A stretch of DNA of 13,743 bases from Candidatus Omnitrophota bacterium (GCA_016196415.1 JACPXS010000048.1:1-13743), one strand, 5' to 3'; numbered from the stretch's first letter, positions 4,911 through 11,956 are shown. Numbers and translations: made by a program. Notes: generated by a model not told the origin, from the sequence alone.

Positions 4911-6289
4911 TGGAAAAGCGCGTTCTGCTTGCTGCCCTCCTCTCCGCCGCGCTCCTTGCCTGGTACGCCAAGGCGCTCAGCGTCTGGTACCCTGCCCTCA
5001 GCCCGCAGCCCCAACCGCCAAGCCAGGCCCGTCCGAGCCCAGCCGCCCCTGAACCTGTCATGCGGGCCGCGGAGCCGGCCATCTTTCCGCTGGAAGAGGA
5101 GGACGCCGTGACGATCCGGTCGTCCGATCTCGTGGCGGAGCTCGGAGCCTCGAGCGGGGCCGTCCGTCAGGTCACGCTCAAGAGGTTTCTTGACGAAACA
5201 GGACGCCAGCCGCTGCAGATTGGCGGCAACCTTGAGCTCTTGCATCTCCGATTCGGGCAGGGACAACACACCTGGCGGCTGCTTGACCACTCTGAGCAAA
5301 GCGCCACGTTTTTGGTGTCATCCGATGGAAATAGTTACCATATTACTTATGCTATAAATCATGGTAACCATAGTATCTATATTATTCCACGTGGAACATC
5401 TCTGCTTTCGCTGAGTGAGCGGTATTTTTGTCAATCGATAAAAGCTGGATTGGCGCCTGGAGAGGTCACGCTGTTGCCCTCCCCTGAAGGTACGGTCGCA
5501 GCAGAAATACGGATCCCGCTTAATCAGCTCCAGGCCGGAGCGCCAACGACGGTCGCCAGCGCATACTTCGGGGCCCGAGATTACTTTGAGCTGCAAAAGG
5601 CCGGGCTCAGCGACGCCTTTCCGATAGGAGCGCTTGGACAGATTGGGCTCATCCTGCTGGCTGTGCTCAGCTTTATTGCGGGGCTCACCAAAAGCTACGG
5701 GGTCGCGATTATCCTGTTTTCAGTCGCGATGACCTGCGCCATGGCGCCGTTCACGGTCTTGAGCTTCAAATCGATGAAGAAGATGCAGGAGCTCAAGCCG
5801 GAGATCGACCGCCTGATGGCCCAGCACAAAAGCGACCCGGCAAAGGCGAACAAAGCGGTGTTTGAGCTGTATAAGCAGCATCGGATCAGCCCGCTCAGCG
5901 GCTGCCTCCCGATGGTGCTGCAGATGCCCATCTTTATTGCCATGTTTCAGGCCATCTCGCATTTCATTGAGCTCAGGGGGCGGTCGTTTTTATGGATCAA
6001 GGACCTCTCGCTCCCGGACCGCGCTGCGCAGTTGCCATTTTCTATTCCCTTGATAGGAAATGAGTTCAATGCGCTCCCTATCGTGATGGCGCTGGTGATG
6101 TACGTTCAAACCCGCATGTCGCAGGGGGGCGCGGGACAGAGCCAGAGCAACCCCGCCATGAAGATGATGTCGGGCCCGACCATGTCAATCGTGTTTGGCA
6201 TCATGTTCTACCAGTTCCCGTCGGGCCTTGTGCTCTATTGGCTGATGAACAGCGTCACGTCGCTCGTCTGGTATAAGCTGGCGAAGTGA
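4910..6289 (+). CDS. yidC: Membrane protein insertase YidC (Oxa1 family)
   Basis: Inner-membrane insertase and chaperone acting alone or with SecYEG; 459 residues, shorter than the roughly 540 of E. coli. An N-terminal TM anchor (about 4-20) leads to a Pro-rich linker and a reduced periplasmic P1 domain ending at YFGARDYFELQKAG (219-232). The conserved insertase part follows: TM2 about 238-285, the cytoplasmic hairpin KSMKKMQELKPEIDRLM, TM3 with SPLSGCLPMVLQMPIF, then later TMs ending FPSGLVLYWLMNSVTSLVWY. The groove arginine expected in TM2 (E. coli R366, Bacillus R73) is Thr275. P1 also contains an AT-rich stretch (about 5310-5455) carrying a near-perfect parS palindrome. The P1 domain implies a diderm envelope. 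The start is shared with the yidD stop. Confidence 0.95.
   Translation: MEKRVLLAALLSAALLAWYAKALSVWYPALSPQPQPPSQARPSPAAPEPVMRAAEPAIFPLEEEDAVTIRSSDLVAELGASSGAVRQVTLKRFLDETGRQPLQIGGNLELLHLRFGQGQHTWRLLDHSEQSATFLVSSDGNSYHITYAINHGNHSIYIIPRGTSLLSLSERYFCQSIKAGLAPGEVTLLPSPEGTVAAEIRIPLNQLQAGAPTTVASAYFGARDYFELQKAGLSDAFPIGALGQIGLILLAVLSFIAGLTKSYGVAIILFSVAMTCAMAPFTVLSFKSMKKMQELKPEIDRLMAQHKSDPAKANKAVFELYKQHRISPLSGCLPMVLQMPIFIAMFQAISHFIELRGRSFLWIKDLSLPDRAAQLPFSIPLIGNEFNALPIVMALVMYVQTRMSQGGAGQSQSNPAMKMMSGPTMSIVFGIMFYQFPSGLVLYWLMNSVTSLVWYKLAK
5334..5368. repeat. Inverted repeat in the AT-rich segment of yidC
   Basis: GTTACCAT (5334-5341) and ATGGTAAC (5361-5368) form a perfect 8-bp inverted repeat with a 19-nt spacer, 14 nt before the parS-like site. 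The segment 5331-5400 is 30% G+C by my count, far below the surrounding sequence. It may be a protein-binding site or only a local compositional anomaly in a poorly conserved part of YidC. Confidence 0.35.
5383..5398. promoter_or_regulatory. parS-like palindrome inside yidC (one mismatch)
   Basis: TATTCCACGTGGAACA matches the 16-bp parS form TGTTCCACGTGGAACA at 15 of 16 positions. It is coding sequence in yidC (I-P-R-G-T) and lies in a locally AT-rich stretch. With a second, perfect copy 0.95 kb away beside parA, it is a likely ParB-binding centromere site. Confidence 0.75.
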
Positions 6290-6299
6290 GGAAATGTGC

Positions 6300-6327
6300 T
6301 TGAGTTCGCGGCCATTCTCTGTACAAT
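6300..6327 (+). promoter_or_regulatory. Predicted sigma70 promoter of the parA operon
   Basis: The -35 TTGAGT (6300-6305) and -10 TACAAT (6322-6327) are separated by 16 nt, in the 86-nt gap between yidC and parA. The expected start near 6334 puts the perfect parS palindrome (6339-6354) at the very start of the parA leader. Confidence 0.55.
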
Positions 6328-6338
6328 GACGTGCAGGA

Positions 6339-6354
6339 TGTTCCACGTGGAACA
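6339..6354. promoter_or_regulatory. Perfect parS site in the parA leader
   Basis: TGTTCCACGTGGAACA is a perfect 16-bp palindrome (18 bp counting the flanking A and T) equal to the bacterial parS consensus form. It lies between the predicted promoter and the parA start. It should nucleate the ParB-CTP clamp for chromosome segregation and may let ParB repress parAB. Confidence 0.9.
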
Positions 6355-6375
6355 TGCGCGGGTGACCCGCAGGTG

Positions 6376-7146
6376 ATGGCGAGAGCCATCGCCATCTGCA
6401 ATCAGAAGGGCGGCGTCGGAAAATCGACGACGGCGGTCAACGTCGGCTCGTATCTCGCGCTCGCCGGACGCTCCACGTTGCTCATCGACCTGGACCCCCA
6501 AGGCAACGCCACGACCGCCTGCGGCATCCAGCGGAACGGCCTTGACCGTGACGTGTACGAAGTGCTCGTGAACGGCCTGCCCGCACCAGAAGCGATCCTC
6601 AAGACCTCCATCGAGCGCCTGGACCTGATGCCGGCCAGCCTCGACCTCGCGGGCGCCGAGCCCCGCCTGGCCGCTGTGGAGGGCCGCGAGCAGCTCCTGC
6701 GGCGCATCTGCGAACCGTTGAAGTCCTCCTACGAGTTCATCCTGTTCGACTGCCCCCCGTCGCTCGGGCTGCTGACGGTGAACGCGCTGGTCGCCGCCGA
6801 CAGCACCCTGATCCCGGTCCAATGCGAGTACTTGGCGCTTGAGGGCCTCAACTCGCTCATGCGCGCCATCACCCTGATTAAGCAATCGCTCAACCCGCTG
6901 TTGCGCGTCGGCGGCATCGTCCTCACCATGACTGACTTCCGCGCGAATCTCGCCAAGGAAGTGGCCGGAGAAGTGAAGCGGTACTTCAAGGACCTGGTGT
7001 TCGACACCTCGATCCCGCGCAACGTGCGCCTGGCGGAAGCCCCAAGCTTCGGCAAACCGATTTGTCTCTACGACCCGTACTCGACAGGTGCATTATCGTA
7101 TCAACTTCTAACACAAGAGGTTATATCAAAGGAATTGTCCGGATGA
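6376..7146 (+). CDS. parA: Chromosome partitioning ATPase ParA (Soj)
   Basis: ParA/MinD-family ATPase that moves ParB-parS complexes over the nucleoid; 256 residues, normal length. The deviant Walker A, CNQKGGVGKSTTAVN, is at 8-22 with signature Lys11 and P-loop Lys16. Walker A' is LLIDLDPQGNAT (35-46) and Walker B FILFDCPPSLG (121-131). The C-terminal TSIPRNVRLAEAPSFGKPI is typical of Soj proteins. ATG 6376 is chosen, since it opens directly into the first strand with AGG upstream. A longer in-frame start at 6331 (GTG) would place the parS palindrome in coding sequence and add a non-conserved 15-residue tail. The stop overlaps the parB start (ATGA), and the gene is preceded by its own predicted promoter and parS. 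Confidence 0.96.
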   Translation: MARAIAICNQKGGVGKSTTAVNVGSYLALAGRSTLLIDLDPQGNATTACGIQRNGLDRDVYEVLVNGLPAPEAILKTSIERLDLMPASLDLAGAEPRLAAVEGREQLLRRICEPLKSSYEFILFDCPPSLGLLTVNALVAADSTLIPVQCEYLALEGLNSLMRAITLIKQSLNPLLRVGGIVLTMTDFRANLAKEVAGEVKRYFKDLVFDTSIPRNVRLAEAPSFGKPICLYDPYSTGALSYQLLTQEVISKELSG

Positions 7147-8003
7147 CGACCAAGCGGCTCGGGCGAGGGCTGGCCGACATCATCAGCGGGACGGTGCCGC
7201 AGGGGGCGCCGGACCTCGTGGCGTTGCGCGTGGACCAGATCCGTCCGGGACGGTTCCAGCCCAGGACCGATGTCAGCGAGGCGGCGCTGGAGGAGCTGAA
7301 GGCGTCGATCCGGCGCTCGGGGATCGTCGCGCCGGTCATCGTCCGGCCGGTCGCGCACGGGACGTACGAGCTGGTGGCGGGGGAGCGGCGCTTCCGCGCC
7401 GCCCAGGCGCTGGCGCTGCCGCAGATCCCCGCCATCATCAAGCCGCTGTCCGACAAGGAGGCGCTGGAGCTCTCGCTGGTCGAGAACGTGCAGCGGGAGG
7501 ACCTCAACCCAATGGAGGAGGCGCGGGGCTACGCCCGCCTCCTCGCTGAGTTCGGGTACACGCAGGAGGACGTCGCCTCGGCCATCGGCAAGGACCGGGC
7601 CACCGTCGCGAACCTGCTCCGGCTGCTGACGCTGCCCGACGAGATCCAGAGGGGCCTGCGCGAGGGCGCCATCACGCTGGGGCACGCGAAGGCCATCCTC
7701 GGCGCCGAGGGGCGACCCAAACAGCTTGAGCTGTACCAGCTGGTGCGCCGCCGCGACCTGACGGTCCGGCAGACCGAGGCGCTGGCCGTGACGCTGGCGC
7801 CGGGCCGCCGCCGGCGGGCGCACCGGGTCGACCCGCAGCTTGCGGGCCTGGAGGATGAGCTGCGACGGGCGCTGGGCACGAAGGTCCGCCTCGTGGCACG
7901 ACAGAAGGGCGGGCGGATCATCGTCGAGTACTTTTCTGCGGAGGACCTCGCCCGGCTGTTGCAGTTGCTGGGCGTCGGGGATGGCAGCGAACCGCGCGGC
8001 TGA
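7143..8003 (+). CDS. parB: Chromosome partitioning protein ParB (Spo0J)
   Basis: CTP-dependent sliding clamp that loads at parS and works with ParA; 286 residues. An N-terminal KRLGRGLADII peptide is the typical ParA-contact region. The CTPase/N-terminal domain follows (about 26-125) with GERRFRAA (80-87) and the ENVQREDLNP box (114-123). A central helix-turn-helix (about 139-165, GYTQEDVASAIGKDRATVANLLRLL) contacts parS. A basic linker (GRRRRAHR) and a C-terminal dimerisation segment (VEYFSAEDLARLLQLL) close the protein. It starts at ATG 7143, overlapping the parA stop. Its end overlaps the ndk start by 23 nt. Both parS sites in the window are within 1.8 kb. Confidence 0.96.
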   Translation: MTTKRLGRGLADIISGTVPQGAPDLVALRVDQIRPGRFQPRTDVSEAALEELKASIRRSGIVAPVIVRPVAHGTYELVAGERRFRAAQALALPQIPAIIKPLSDKEALELSLVENVQREDLNPMEEARGYARLLAEFGYTQEDVASAIGKDRATVANLLRLLTLPDEIQRGLREGAITLGHAKAILGAEGRPKQLELYQLVRRRDLTVRQTEALAVTLAPGRRRRAHRVDPQLAGLEDELRRALGTKVRLVARQKGGRIIVEYFSAEDLARLLQLLGVGDGSEPRG

Positions 8004-8508
8004 GCCGGCGGGGCGAGCCGGCGGCGCCGACGGGGAGGAGCAGGCGACGCTGGTCCTCATCAAGCCGGACGCGATTCGGCGGGGGCTGGTGGGGGCGGCG
8101 CTCTCGCGCCTTGAGCCGCTGGGGCTTTCCATCATCGGCGCCAAGGTGATGCCGGTCAGCCAGGAGCTGGCCGAGGCGCACTACCGGCACATCAAGGACA
8201 AGCCGTTTTTCCGCAGCACCGTCGCCCATCTGCGAGGCGAGCTGCACGGCGTGCCGTACCTCCTGGCGTTCGTCCTGTGGGGCCGCGACGCGGTGGCCCG
8301 GGTCAGGGAGGCCACCGGCGCGACCAATCCGGAGCAGGCCGAGCCGATGTCCATCAGGGGGGCGCTGGGCCGCAACACGAAGGACGGCTGCATGGAGAAC
8401 GTCATCCACACTTCCTCCGATCCCGACGATGCGGCGCGCGAGATCGCGCTGTGGTTTGCGCCGCACGAGCTGTTGCCGCCGCCCACACACGAGGCCGCCA
8501 AGCCATGA
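7981..8508 (+). CDS. ndk: Nucleoside diphosphate kinase
   Basis: Transfers the gamma-phosphate from ATP to other NDPs through a phosphohistidine, balancing NTP and dNTP pools. The fold signatures are TLVLIKPDAIRRGLVG (23-38, Lys28), HYRHIKDKPFF, TNPEQAEPMSIRG (115-127) and RNTKDGCMENVIH (131-143), with the catalytic His143. The usual N-x-x-H-G-S-D-S is here NVIHTSSD: Thr replaces Gly and Ser replaces the first Asp. The ending REIALWFAPHEL is typical. At 175 residues it is longer than the usual 140-150, mainly through an Ala/Gly-rich tail before residue 22 and a Pro-rich C-terminus. ATG 7981 overlaps parB. A later start is possible, but no good candidate exists before the first strand. The stop overlaps the yicC start (ATGA). 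Confidence 0.9.
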   Translation: MAANRAAEPAGRAGGADGEEQATLVLIKPDAIRRGLVGAALSRLEPLGLSIIGAKVMPVSQELAEAHYRHIKDKPFFRSTVAHLRGELHGVPYLLAFVLWGRDAVARVREATGATNPEQAEPMSIRGALGRNTKDGCMENVIHTSSDPDDAAREIALWFAPHELLPPPTHEAAKP

Positions 8509-9401
8509 GCGCGCGGTGGGCGTCGCTCCAGAGCATGACCGGCTATGGCCGCGCGACGCGGCAGACACCCGTCGGGAGCGTGACGGTGGAGCTGCGCAGC
8601 ACGAACCACCGCTACCTGGAGATGGAGCCGCGGCTGCCCAACGGGCTGACGGCGCTGCAGGGCCGGCTGACCGAGCTGATCCGGCGCGGCGTCCGGCGGG
8701 GCCGCCTCGAGGTGTCCGTTGCCCTCCACACGGCCCGCATGGACGAGCGGCGGGTGATGGTTGACGAGCGGCTGCTCGAGCGGTACCATGACGCGCTCCG
8801 CGCGGTGCAGCGGCGGCTCCGCGTCAAGGGGCCGGTGACGCTCGACCACCTCCTGACGCTGCCGCAGGCGCTGACCATCTCCGAGGGGCGCGTCCCCGTC
8901 GAGCGGTTGCAGGAGCCCATCCTGGCCACGGCGCAGGCGGCGCTGGAGGAGCTGGTCCGCTCGCGCCGGCGCGAGGGCAGCCGGCTCGTCCGAGACGTGC
9001 GGGCTCAGCTGCGGGCGATCGAGCGCCACACGCGCGCGGTGCGGCGACGGCTGCCGGTCGCCCTGGCGGCGCAGCGCCGGCGGCTGCGGCAGCGGTTGCA
9101 GGAGCTGGTGGGCCCGGGCTCGGTCCTCTCGCACTCGCAGCTTGAGCAGGCGGCCGCCATCGCCAAAGAGGCGGACATCCACGAGGAGCTCGTGCGCCTG
9201 GAGAGCCACCTCGCGTATGTGCGGCAGACGCTCTCCGGCGAAGCGCTCGTCGGGAAGCGCCTCGACTTCATCGCGCAGGAGCTCATGCGCGAGGCGAACA
9301 CGATGGGGGCGAAGGTCAACGACGCGCAGGCCGCCCAGCACGTGGTCGACCTCAAGGGGTGCATCGAGAAGATCCGCGAGCAGGTCCAGAACCTCGAATG
9401 A
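8505..9401 (+). CDS. yicC: YicC family endoribonuclease
   Basis: YicC/YloC family protein, known in E. coli and Bacillus as an endoribonuclease that contributes to RNA turnover; 298 residues, usual length. The N-terminal YicC_N domain begins with SMTGYGRA (10-17) and contains [18 protein letters not shown], both hallmark stretches. The C-terminal DUF1732 domain includes [38 protein letters not shown] and the ending [12 protein letters not shown]. The family usually reads NTIGSK in that second stretch, against NTMGAK here. The start at ATG 8505 overlaps the ndk stop. The open frame extends further upstream inside ndk, but that part does not resemble the family. It is followed by remA with another ATGA overlap, the yicC-remA-gmk-rpoZ order found in several phyla. 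Confidence 0.93.
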   Translation: MSARWASLQSMTGYGRATRQTPVGSVTVELRSTNHRYLEMEPRLPNGLTALQGRLTELIRRGVRRGRLEVSVALHTARMDERRVMVDERLLERYHDALRAVQRRLRVKGPVTLDHLLTLPQALTISEGRVPVERLQEPILATAQAALEELVRSRRREGSRLVRDVRAQLRAIERHTRAVRRRLPVALAAQRRRLRQRLQELVGPGSVLSHSQLEQAAAIAKEADIHEELVRLESHLAYVRQTLSGEALVGKRLDFIAQELMREANTMGAKVNDAQAAQHVVDLKGCIEKIREQVQNLE

Positions 9402-9673
9402 GCGCCACGAGCGCCGCGCTGCTCAACGTCGGATTTGACAATGCGGTGGCGGTCGAGCGCGTCGTGGCGGTCGTCTCGGCCGACCCCTCGCCCATCAAGC
9501 GGCTGCGCGAGGCGGCCAGCCGGCACCAGAAGCTCATCGACGCGACGAACGGGCGGCGGACGCGGACCGTCATCATCACCGATTCCGACCACGTGGTGCT
9601 CTCCAGCCTGCAGCCGGCGACCGTCGCGGAGCGGCTGGCGGCGCTGAAGGCCCGGATGCCCTCGAGCCCGTGA
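9398..9673 (+). CDS. remA: RemA-like DUF370 family protein
   Basis: A 91-residue protein closely matching RemA/YlzA, a DNA-binding regulator that forms ring-like oligomers and controls matrix genes in Bacillus. Hallmarks: [19 protein letters not shown] (9-27), [27 protein letters not shown] and [17 protein letters not shown]. The match runs along the whole family length, with only a short C-terminal tail added. It starts at ATG 9398, overlapping the yicC stop, and its stop lies 1 nt before gmk. Its role outside Firmicutes is unclear; the stable place between yicC and gmk suggests a general nucleoid or transcription role. It is a distinct paralogue of the RemB-like protein upstream of gyrB. 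Confidence 0.93.
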   Translation: MSATSAALLNVGFDNAVAVERVVAVVSADPSPIKRLREAASRHQKLIDATNGRRTRTVIITDSDHVVLSSLQPATVAERLAALKARMPSSP

Positions 9674-9674
9674 C

Positions 9675-10265
9675 ATGCCGCCGCGCAGGCGACCGAGGGC
9701 GGCGGCCTCGCGGGGGCGCGTGTTCGTCCTGTCCGGCCCGTCGGGGGGCGGCAAGACCACGGTGGTGCAGCGCCTCCGGCGGATCCTCCCCGGGCTGGCG
9801 CGCTCCGTGTCGGTGACGACGCGCCCGCCGCGGGCCGGGGAGCGAGGGGCTCGCGCGTACCGGTTCGTGTCCCCGGCGGCGTTCCGCCGGCTGCGGCGCG
9901 CGGGGGGGCTCCTTGAGTGGGCGCGCGTCCACGACGCCTGGTACGGCACGCCGCGGCGGCCGGTGCTGCAGGCGCTCGCCGGGGGCCGGGACGTCGTGCT
10001 GAGCATCGACGTGCAGGGCGCCCGCCAGGTGCGCCGCGCGCTCGGGAACCGGGCGGTGCTGGTGTTCCTCGCGCCGCCCTCGATGGCCGAGCTCCGGCGG
10101 CGCCTCGTGCGGCGGCGCACCGACTCGCCGGCGGTGATCCGGCGGCGGCTGGCGGCGGCGCGGAGGGAGCTCGCCTGCGCGGCATGGTACGATCATCAGG
10201 TGGTGAACGACCGACTGGCGCGCGCGGTTCGCGAGGTGGCAGCCATCGTTCAACGAAAGGGGTAG
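9675..10265 (+). CDS. gmk: Guanylate kinase
   Basis: Phosphorylates GMP to GDP with ATP, an essential step of guanine nucleotide synthesis and (p)ppGpp precursor supply; 196 residues. The P-loop GPSGGGKT is at 21-28. SVTTRPPRAGE (46-56) and LLEWARVHDAWYGTP (79-93) form the GMP-binding region, and SIDVQGARQVR (110-120) is the family's strand and helix. VFLAPPSMAELRRRLVRR and YDHQVVND complete the fold. The N-terminal 14 residues are a basic extension. Arginine content is unusually high throughout, in keeping with local GC. It begins 1 nt after the remA stop, and rpoZ follows after 7 nt with AAAGGGG at the gmk end serving as its ribosome binding site. Confidence 0.95.
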   Translation: MPPRRRPRAAASRGRVFVLSGPSGGGKTTVVQRLRRILPGLARSVSVTTRPPRAGERGARAYRFVSPAAFRRLRRAGGLLEWARVHDAWYGTPRRPVLQALAGGRDVVLSIDVQGARQVRRALGNRAVLVFLAPPSMAELRRRLVRRRTDSPAVIRRRLAAARRELACAAWYDHQVVNDRLARAVREVAAIVQRKG

Positions 10266-10272
10266 CCCGTCC

Positions 10273-10536
10273 ATGGCGCAGGTGCCGATCGAAGAGCTGC
10301 TCAAGCGGTGCGGAAGCGTCTACAGGCTGGTGATCCTGGCGGCGAAGCGGGCCAAGGAGCTCTCCGAGGGGTCCCCCCCGCTCGTCGAGTCGCCGCACCG
10401 GAAGGCGACCTCGGTTGCGCTGGAGGAAATCCTCCAGGGCAAGGTGCTGTACAAGCGGGAGGAGGAGCCGGAACCCCGCGGGAAGAGGGGACGTGGAGCG
10501 AAAGCGAAGGAGGAGAGAAGGAAGAGGGCGCAATGA
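10273..10536 (+). CDS. rpoZ: DNA-directed RNA polymerase subunit omega
   Basis: Small subunit that helps beta-prime fold and assemble into RNA polymerase; 87 residues. The family pattern is visible: the N-terminal EELLKRCGSVYRLVILAAKRAKEL (I-x-E-L-L plus the conserved AAKRAR-like helix), followed by PPLVES, then KATSVALEEILQGKVLYK. A very basic tail of about 25 residues (Lys, Arg, Glu) follows the core, longer than usual. It is placed after gmk, as in many Gram-negative bacteria. The stop overlaps the coaC start (ATGA). Confidence 0.9.
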   Translation: MAQVPIEELLKRCGSVYRLVILAAKRAKELSEGSPPLVESPHRKATSVALEEILQGKVLYKREEEPEPRGKRGRGAKAKEERRKRAQ

Positions 10537-11186
10537 CCAACCCACCGGAAGTCGTGCTGGGCATCACGGGTTCCATCGGCGCCTATCGGGCGGCGGACGT
10601 CGTCCGGCAGCTGAAGGACGCGGGCTTCGCCGTCACGTGCGTCTTGACGCCGCGGGCGACCAAGTTCATCGCGCCGCTCACGCTCCAGACGCTCTCGGAG
10701 CGGCGGGCCTACACGGACCTCTTCGACGAGGAGAGCACGCAGGTCATCCACACGACGCTGGCCGACCGCGCGAAGCTCGTCCTGGTGGCGCCGGCGACGG
10801 CCAACATCATCGGCAAGTACGCCAACGGCCTGGCGGATGACGTGCTCTCCTGCCTCCTGCTCGCGACGCGGGCCAAGATTGTCTTCGCGCCGGCCATGAA
10901 CGTCCACATGTGGCAGCACCCGTCGGTCCAGCGCAACGTCACGACGCTGAAACGATTGGGCGTGCGCTTCATCGGGCCCGACGTCGGGAAACTCGCCTGC
11001 GGCTATGAGGCGATCGGGCACCTGGCGGAGCCCGAGGAGATCGTGGCGACGGTGAAGCAGCTCGTTCCCGTCACCGGGCTGTCGGCGTCTGGCCTGGGCG
11101 CGGGGGCGCCCTCAAAGCCGCGGCCGGCGGCGCCGGCGCGGCGCAAGCCCGCGCGGGCCCGCAAGGCAGCCAAACGGAGGCGGTAG
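10533..11186 (+). CDS. coaC: Phosphopantothenoylcysteine decarboxylase (separate CoaC)
   Basis: Flavoprotein (HFCD family) that decarboxylates 4'-phosphopantothenoylcysteine to 4'-phosphopantetheine, a step of coenzyme A synthesis. The FMN-binding start VVLGITGSIGAYRAADVVRQL (7-27), active-site His73 in the VIHTTLAD motif, VLVAPATANIIGKYANGLADD (83-103), the substrate-binding PAMNVHMW (120-127) and the clamp cysteine Cys156 in KLACGYEAIGHLAEPEEI are all present. In most bacteria this domain is fused to CoaB (about 400 residues). Here the reading frame ends at residue 217 after a low-complexity Pro/Ala/Arg/Lys tail, and the CoaB domain is a separate gene 83 nt downstream. The ATG overlaps the rpoZ stop and is preceded by AGGAGAGAAGGAAGAGG. 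No frameshift joining the two is evident, since the spacer is non-coding. Confidence 0.92.
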   Translation: MTNPPEVVLGITGSIGAYRAADVVRQLKDAGFAVTCVLTPRATKFIAPLTLQTLSERRAYTDLFDEESTQVIHTTLADRAKLVLVAPATANIIGKYANGLADDVLSCLLLATRAKIVFAPAMNVHMWQHPSVQRNVTTLKRLGVRFIGPDVGKLACGYEAIGHLAEPEEIVATVKQLVPVTGLSASGLGAGAPSKPRPAAPARRKPARARKAAKRRR

Positions 11187-11197
11187 TCCCGGGAGTC

Positions 11198-11259
11198 CCG
11201 GGAGCGTTTCCCTTTTTCGCCGTCGGCAGCTGATCGCGAAAAAAGAGAAACGCTCCCGG
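11198..11259 (+). repeat. Long imperfect hairpin between coaC and coaB
   Basis: The arms 11198-11220 and 11236-11259 are complementary over about 23 bp, with one mismatch and one extra base, around a 15-nt loop (11221-11235). The outer 13 bp, beginning CCGGGAGCGTTTC, pair perfectly. No T-run follows the right arm, so it is not a standard intrinsic terminator. The 9-mer TCCCGGGAG is repeated in tandem at 11187-11204, giving the left arm an alternative pairing copy. The stem ends about 10 nt before the coaB ATG, so it could modulate translation or protect the mRNA ends of a processed operon. Confidence 0.75.
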
Positions 11260-11269
11260 CCGAGTTGAG

Positions 11270-11956
11270 ATGCACCTCTTAATCAGCGCAGGACCCACCC
11301 GCGAGCCGATTGATCCGGTGCGGTTCCTCTCCAACGAGTCGACGGGCTACATGGGCTCCCGGCTCGCCGCAGAGGCGCTCGCGCGCGGCCACCGGGTCAC
11401 GGTGGTCCTCGGCCCAGGCCCTGAGCCGATGCCGTCCGGCGCGCGCCTCGTGGCGGTGCGCGACGCGCGGGGGATGGAGGCGGCGATGCGCCGGCTGGCC
11501 GCGGGCGCCGACGCGGTCATCATGGCGGCGGCGGTGTCGGATTTCCGCCCGGCGCGGGCTCGGATCGCCAAGCTGCGGCGGCGCGCCCGGCTGACCCTGC
11601 GGCTCGTGGCCACCCCAGACATCATCGCGCGGCTGCCCCGCCGCGCTGGGAGGCAGGTGCGGGTGGGATTCGCGCTGGAGGGCGGCGCCGTCGTGCCGCA
11701 GGCCGCGCGGAAGCTGCGGGCGAAGCGGCTCGACCTGCTGGTGGCGCAGCGGGTGAACGGCGCAGGCAGCCCGTTCGGCCGCCGCCCGGTGCACGCCTGG
11801 CTCCTGACCCGGCGCCCCGGCGCCGCGGCGCCGGCGGTGCAGCCGCTGGGGACCGTGGCAAAGGCGCAGATCGCGCGCGTCCTCCTTGACAAAGTGGAGG
11901 AGCTTTGGTACGGTCAACACAGGATGAGAAAGGCGGGCCATGTTGCGAAAACCTGA
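11270..11956 (+). CDS. coaB: Phosphopantothenate-cysteine ligase (separate CoaB)
   Basis: Activates 4'-phosphopantothenate with a nucleotide and joins it to cysteine, the step before CoaC; 228 residues. Signatures: [25 protein letters not shown] (5-29), [16 protein letters not shown] (85-94), the basic [10 protein letters not shown] loop equivalent to the KIKK motif, and GFALE (133-137). The asparagine usually found in the V-A-N motif near the active site reads V-A-Q here (158-160). A free-standing CoaB is unusual, since CoaBC is normally bifunctional. The start is ATG 11270, only 10 nt after a strong hairpin, with weak GAG upstream. The 3' end overlaps the pilin-like gene by 17 nt in another frame. 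The C-terminal 20 residues are basic and not conserved. Confidence 0.87.
   Translation: MHLLISAGPTREPIDPVRFLSNESTGYMGSRLAAEALARGHRVTVVLGPGPEPMPSGARLVAVRDARGMEAAMRRLAAGADAVIMAAAVSDFRPARARIAKLRRRARLTLRLVATPDIIARLPRRAGRQVRVGFALEGGAVVPQAARKLRAKRLDLLVAQRVNGAGSPFGRRPVHAWLLTRRPGAAAPAVQPLGTVAKAQIARVLLDKVEELWYGQHRMRKAGHVAKT

Noticed and set aside
7101..8144. Long minus-strand frame opposite parB and ndk (347 codons)
   Set aside because: Antisense to well-supported genes, with a repetitive Arg/Gln/Leu composition and no recognisable motif.
11198..11259. Hairpin read as an intrinsic terminator after coaC
   Set aside because: No T-run follows the right arm, and the stem is longer and less GC-only than a typical terminator.
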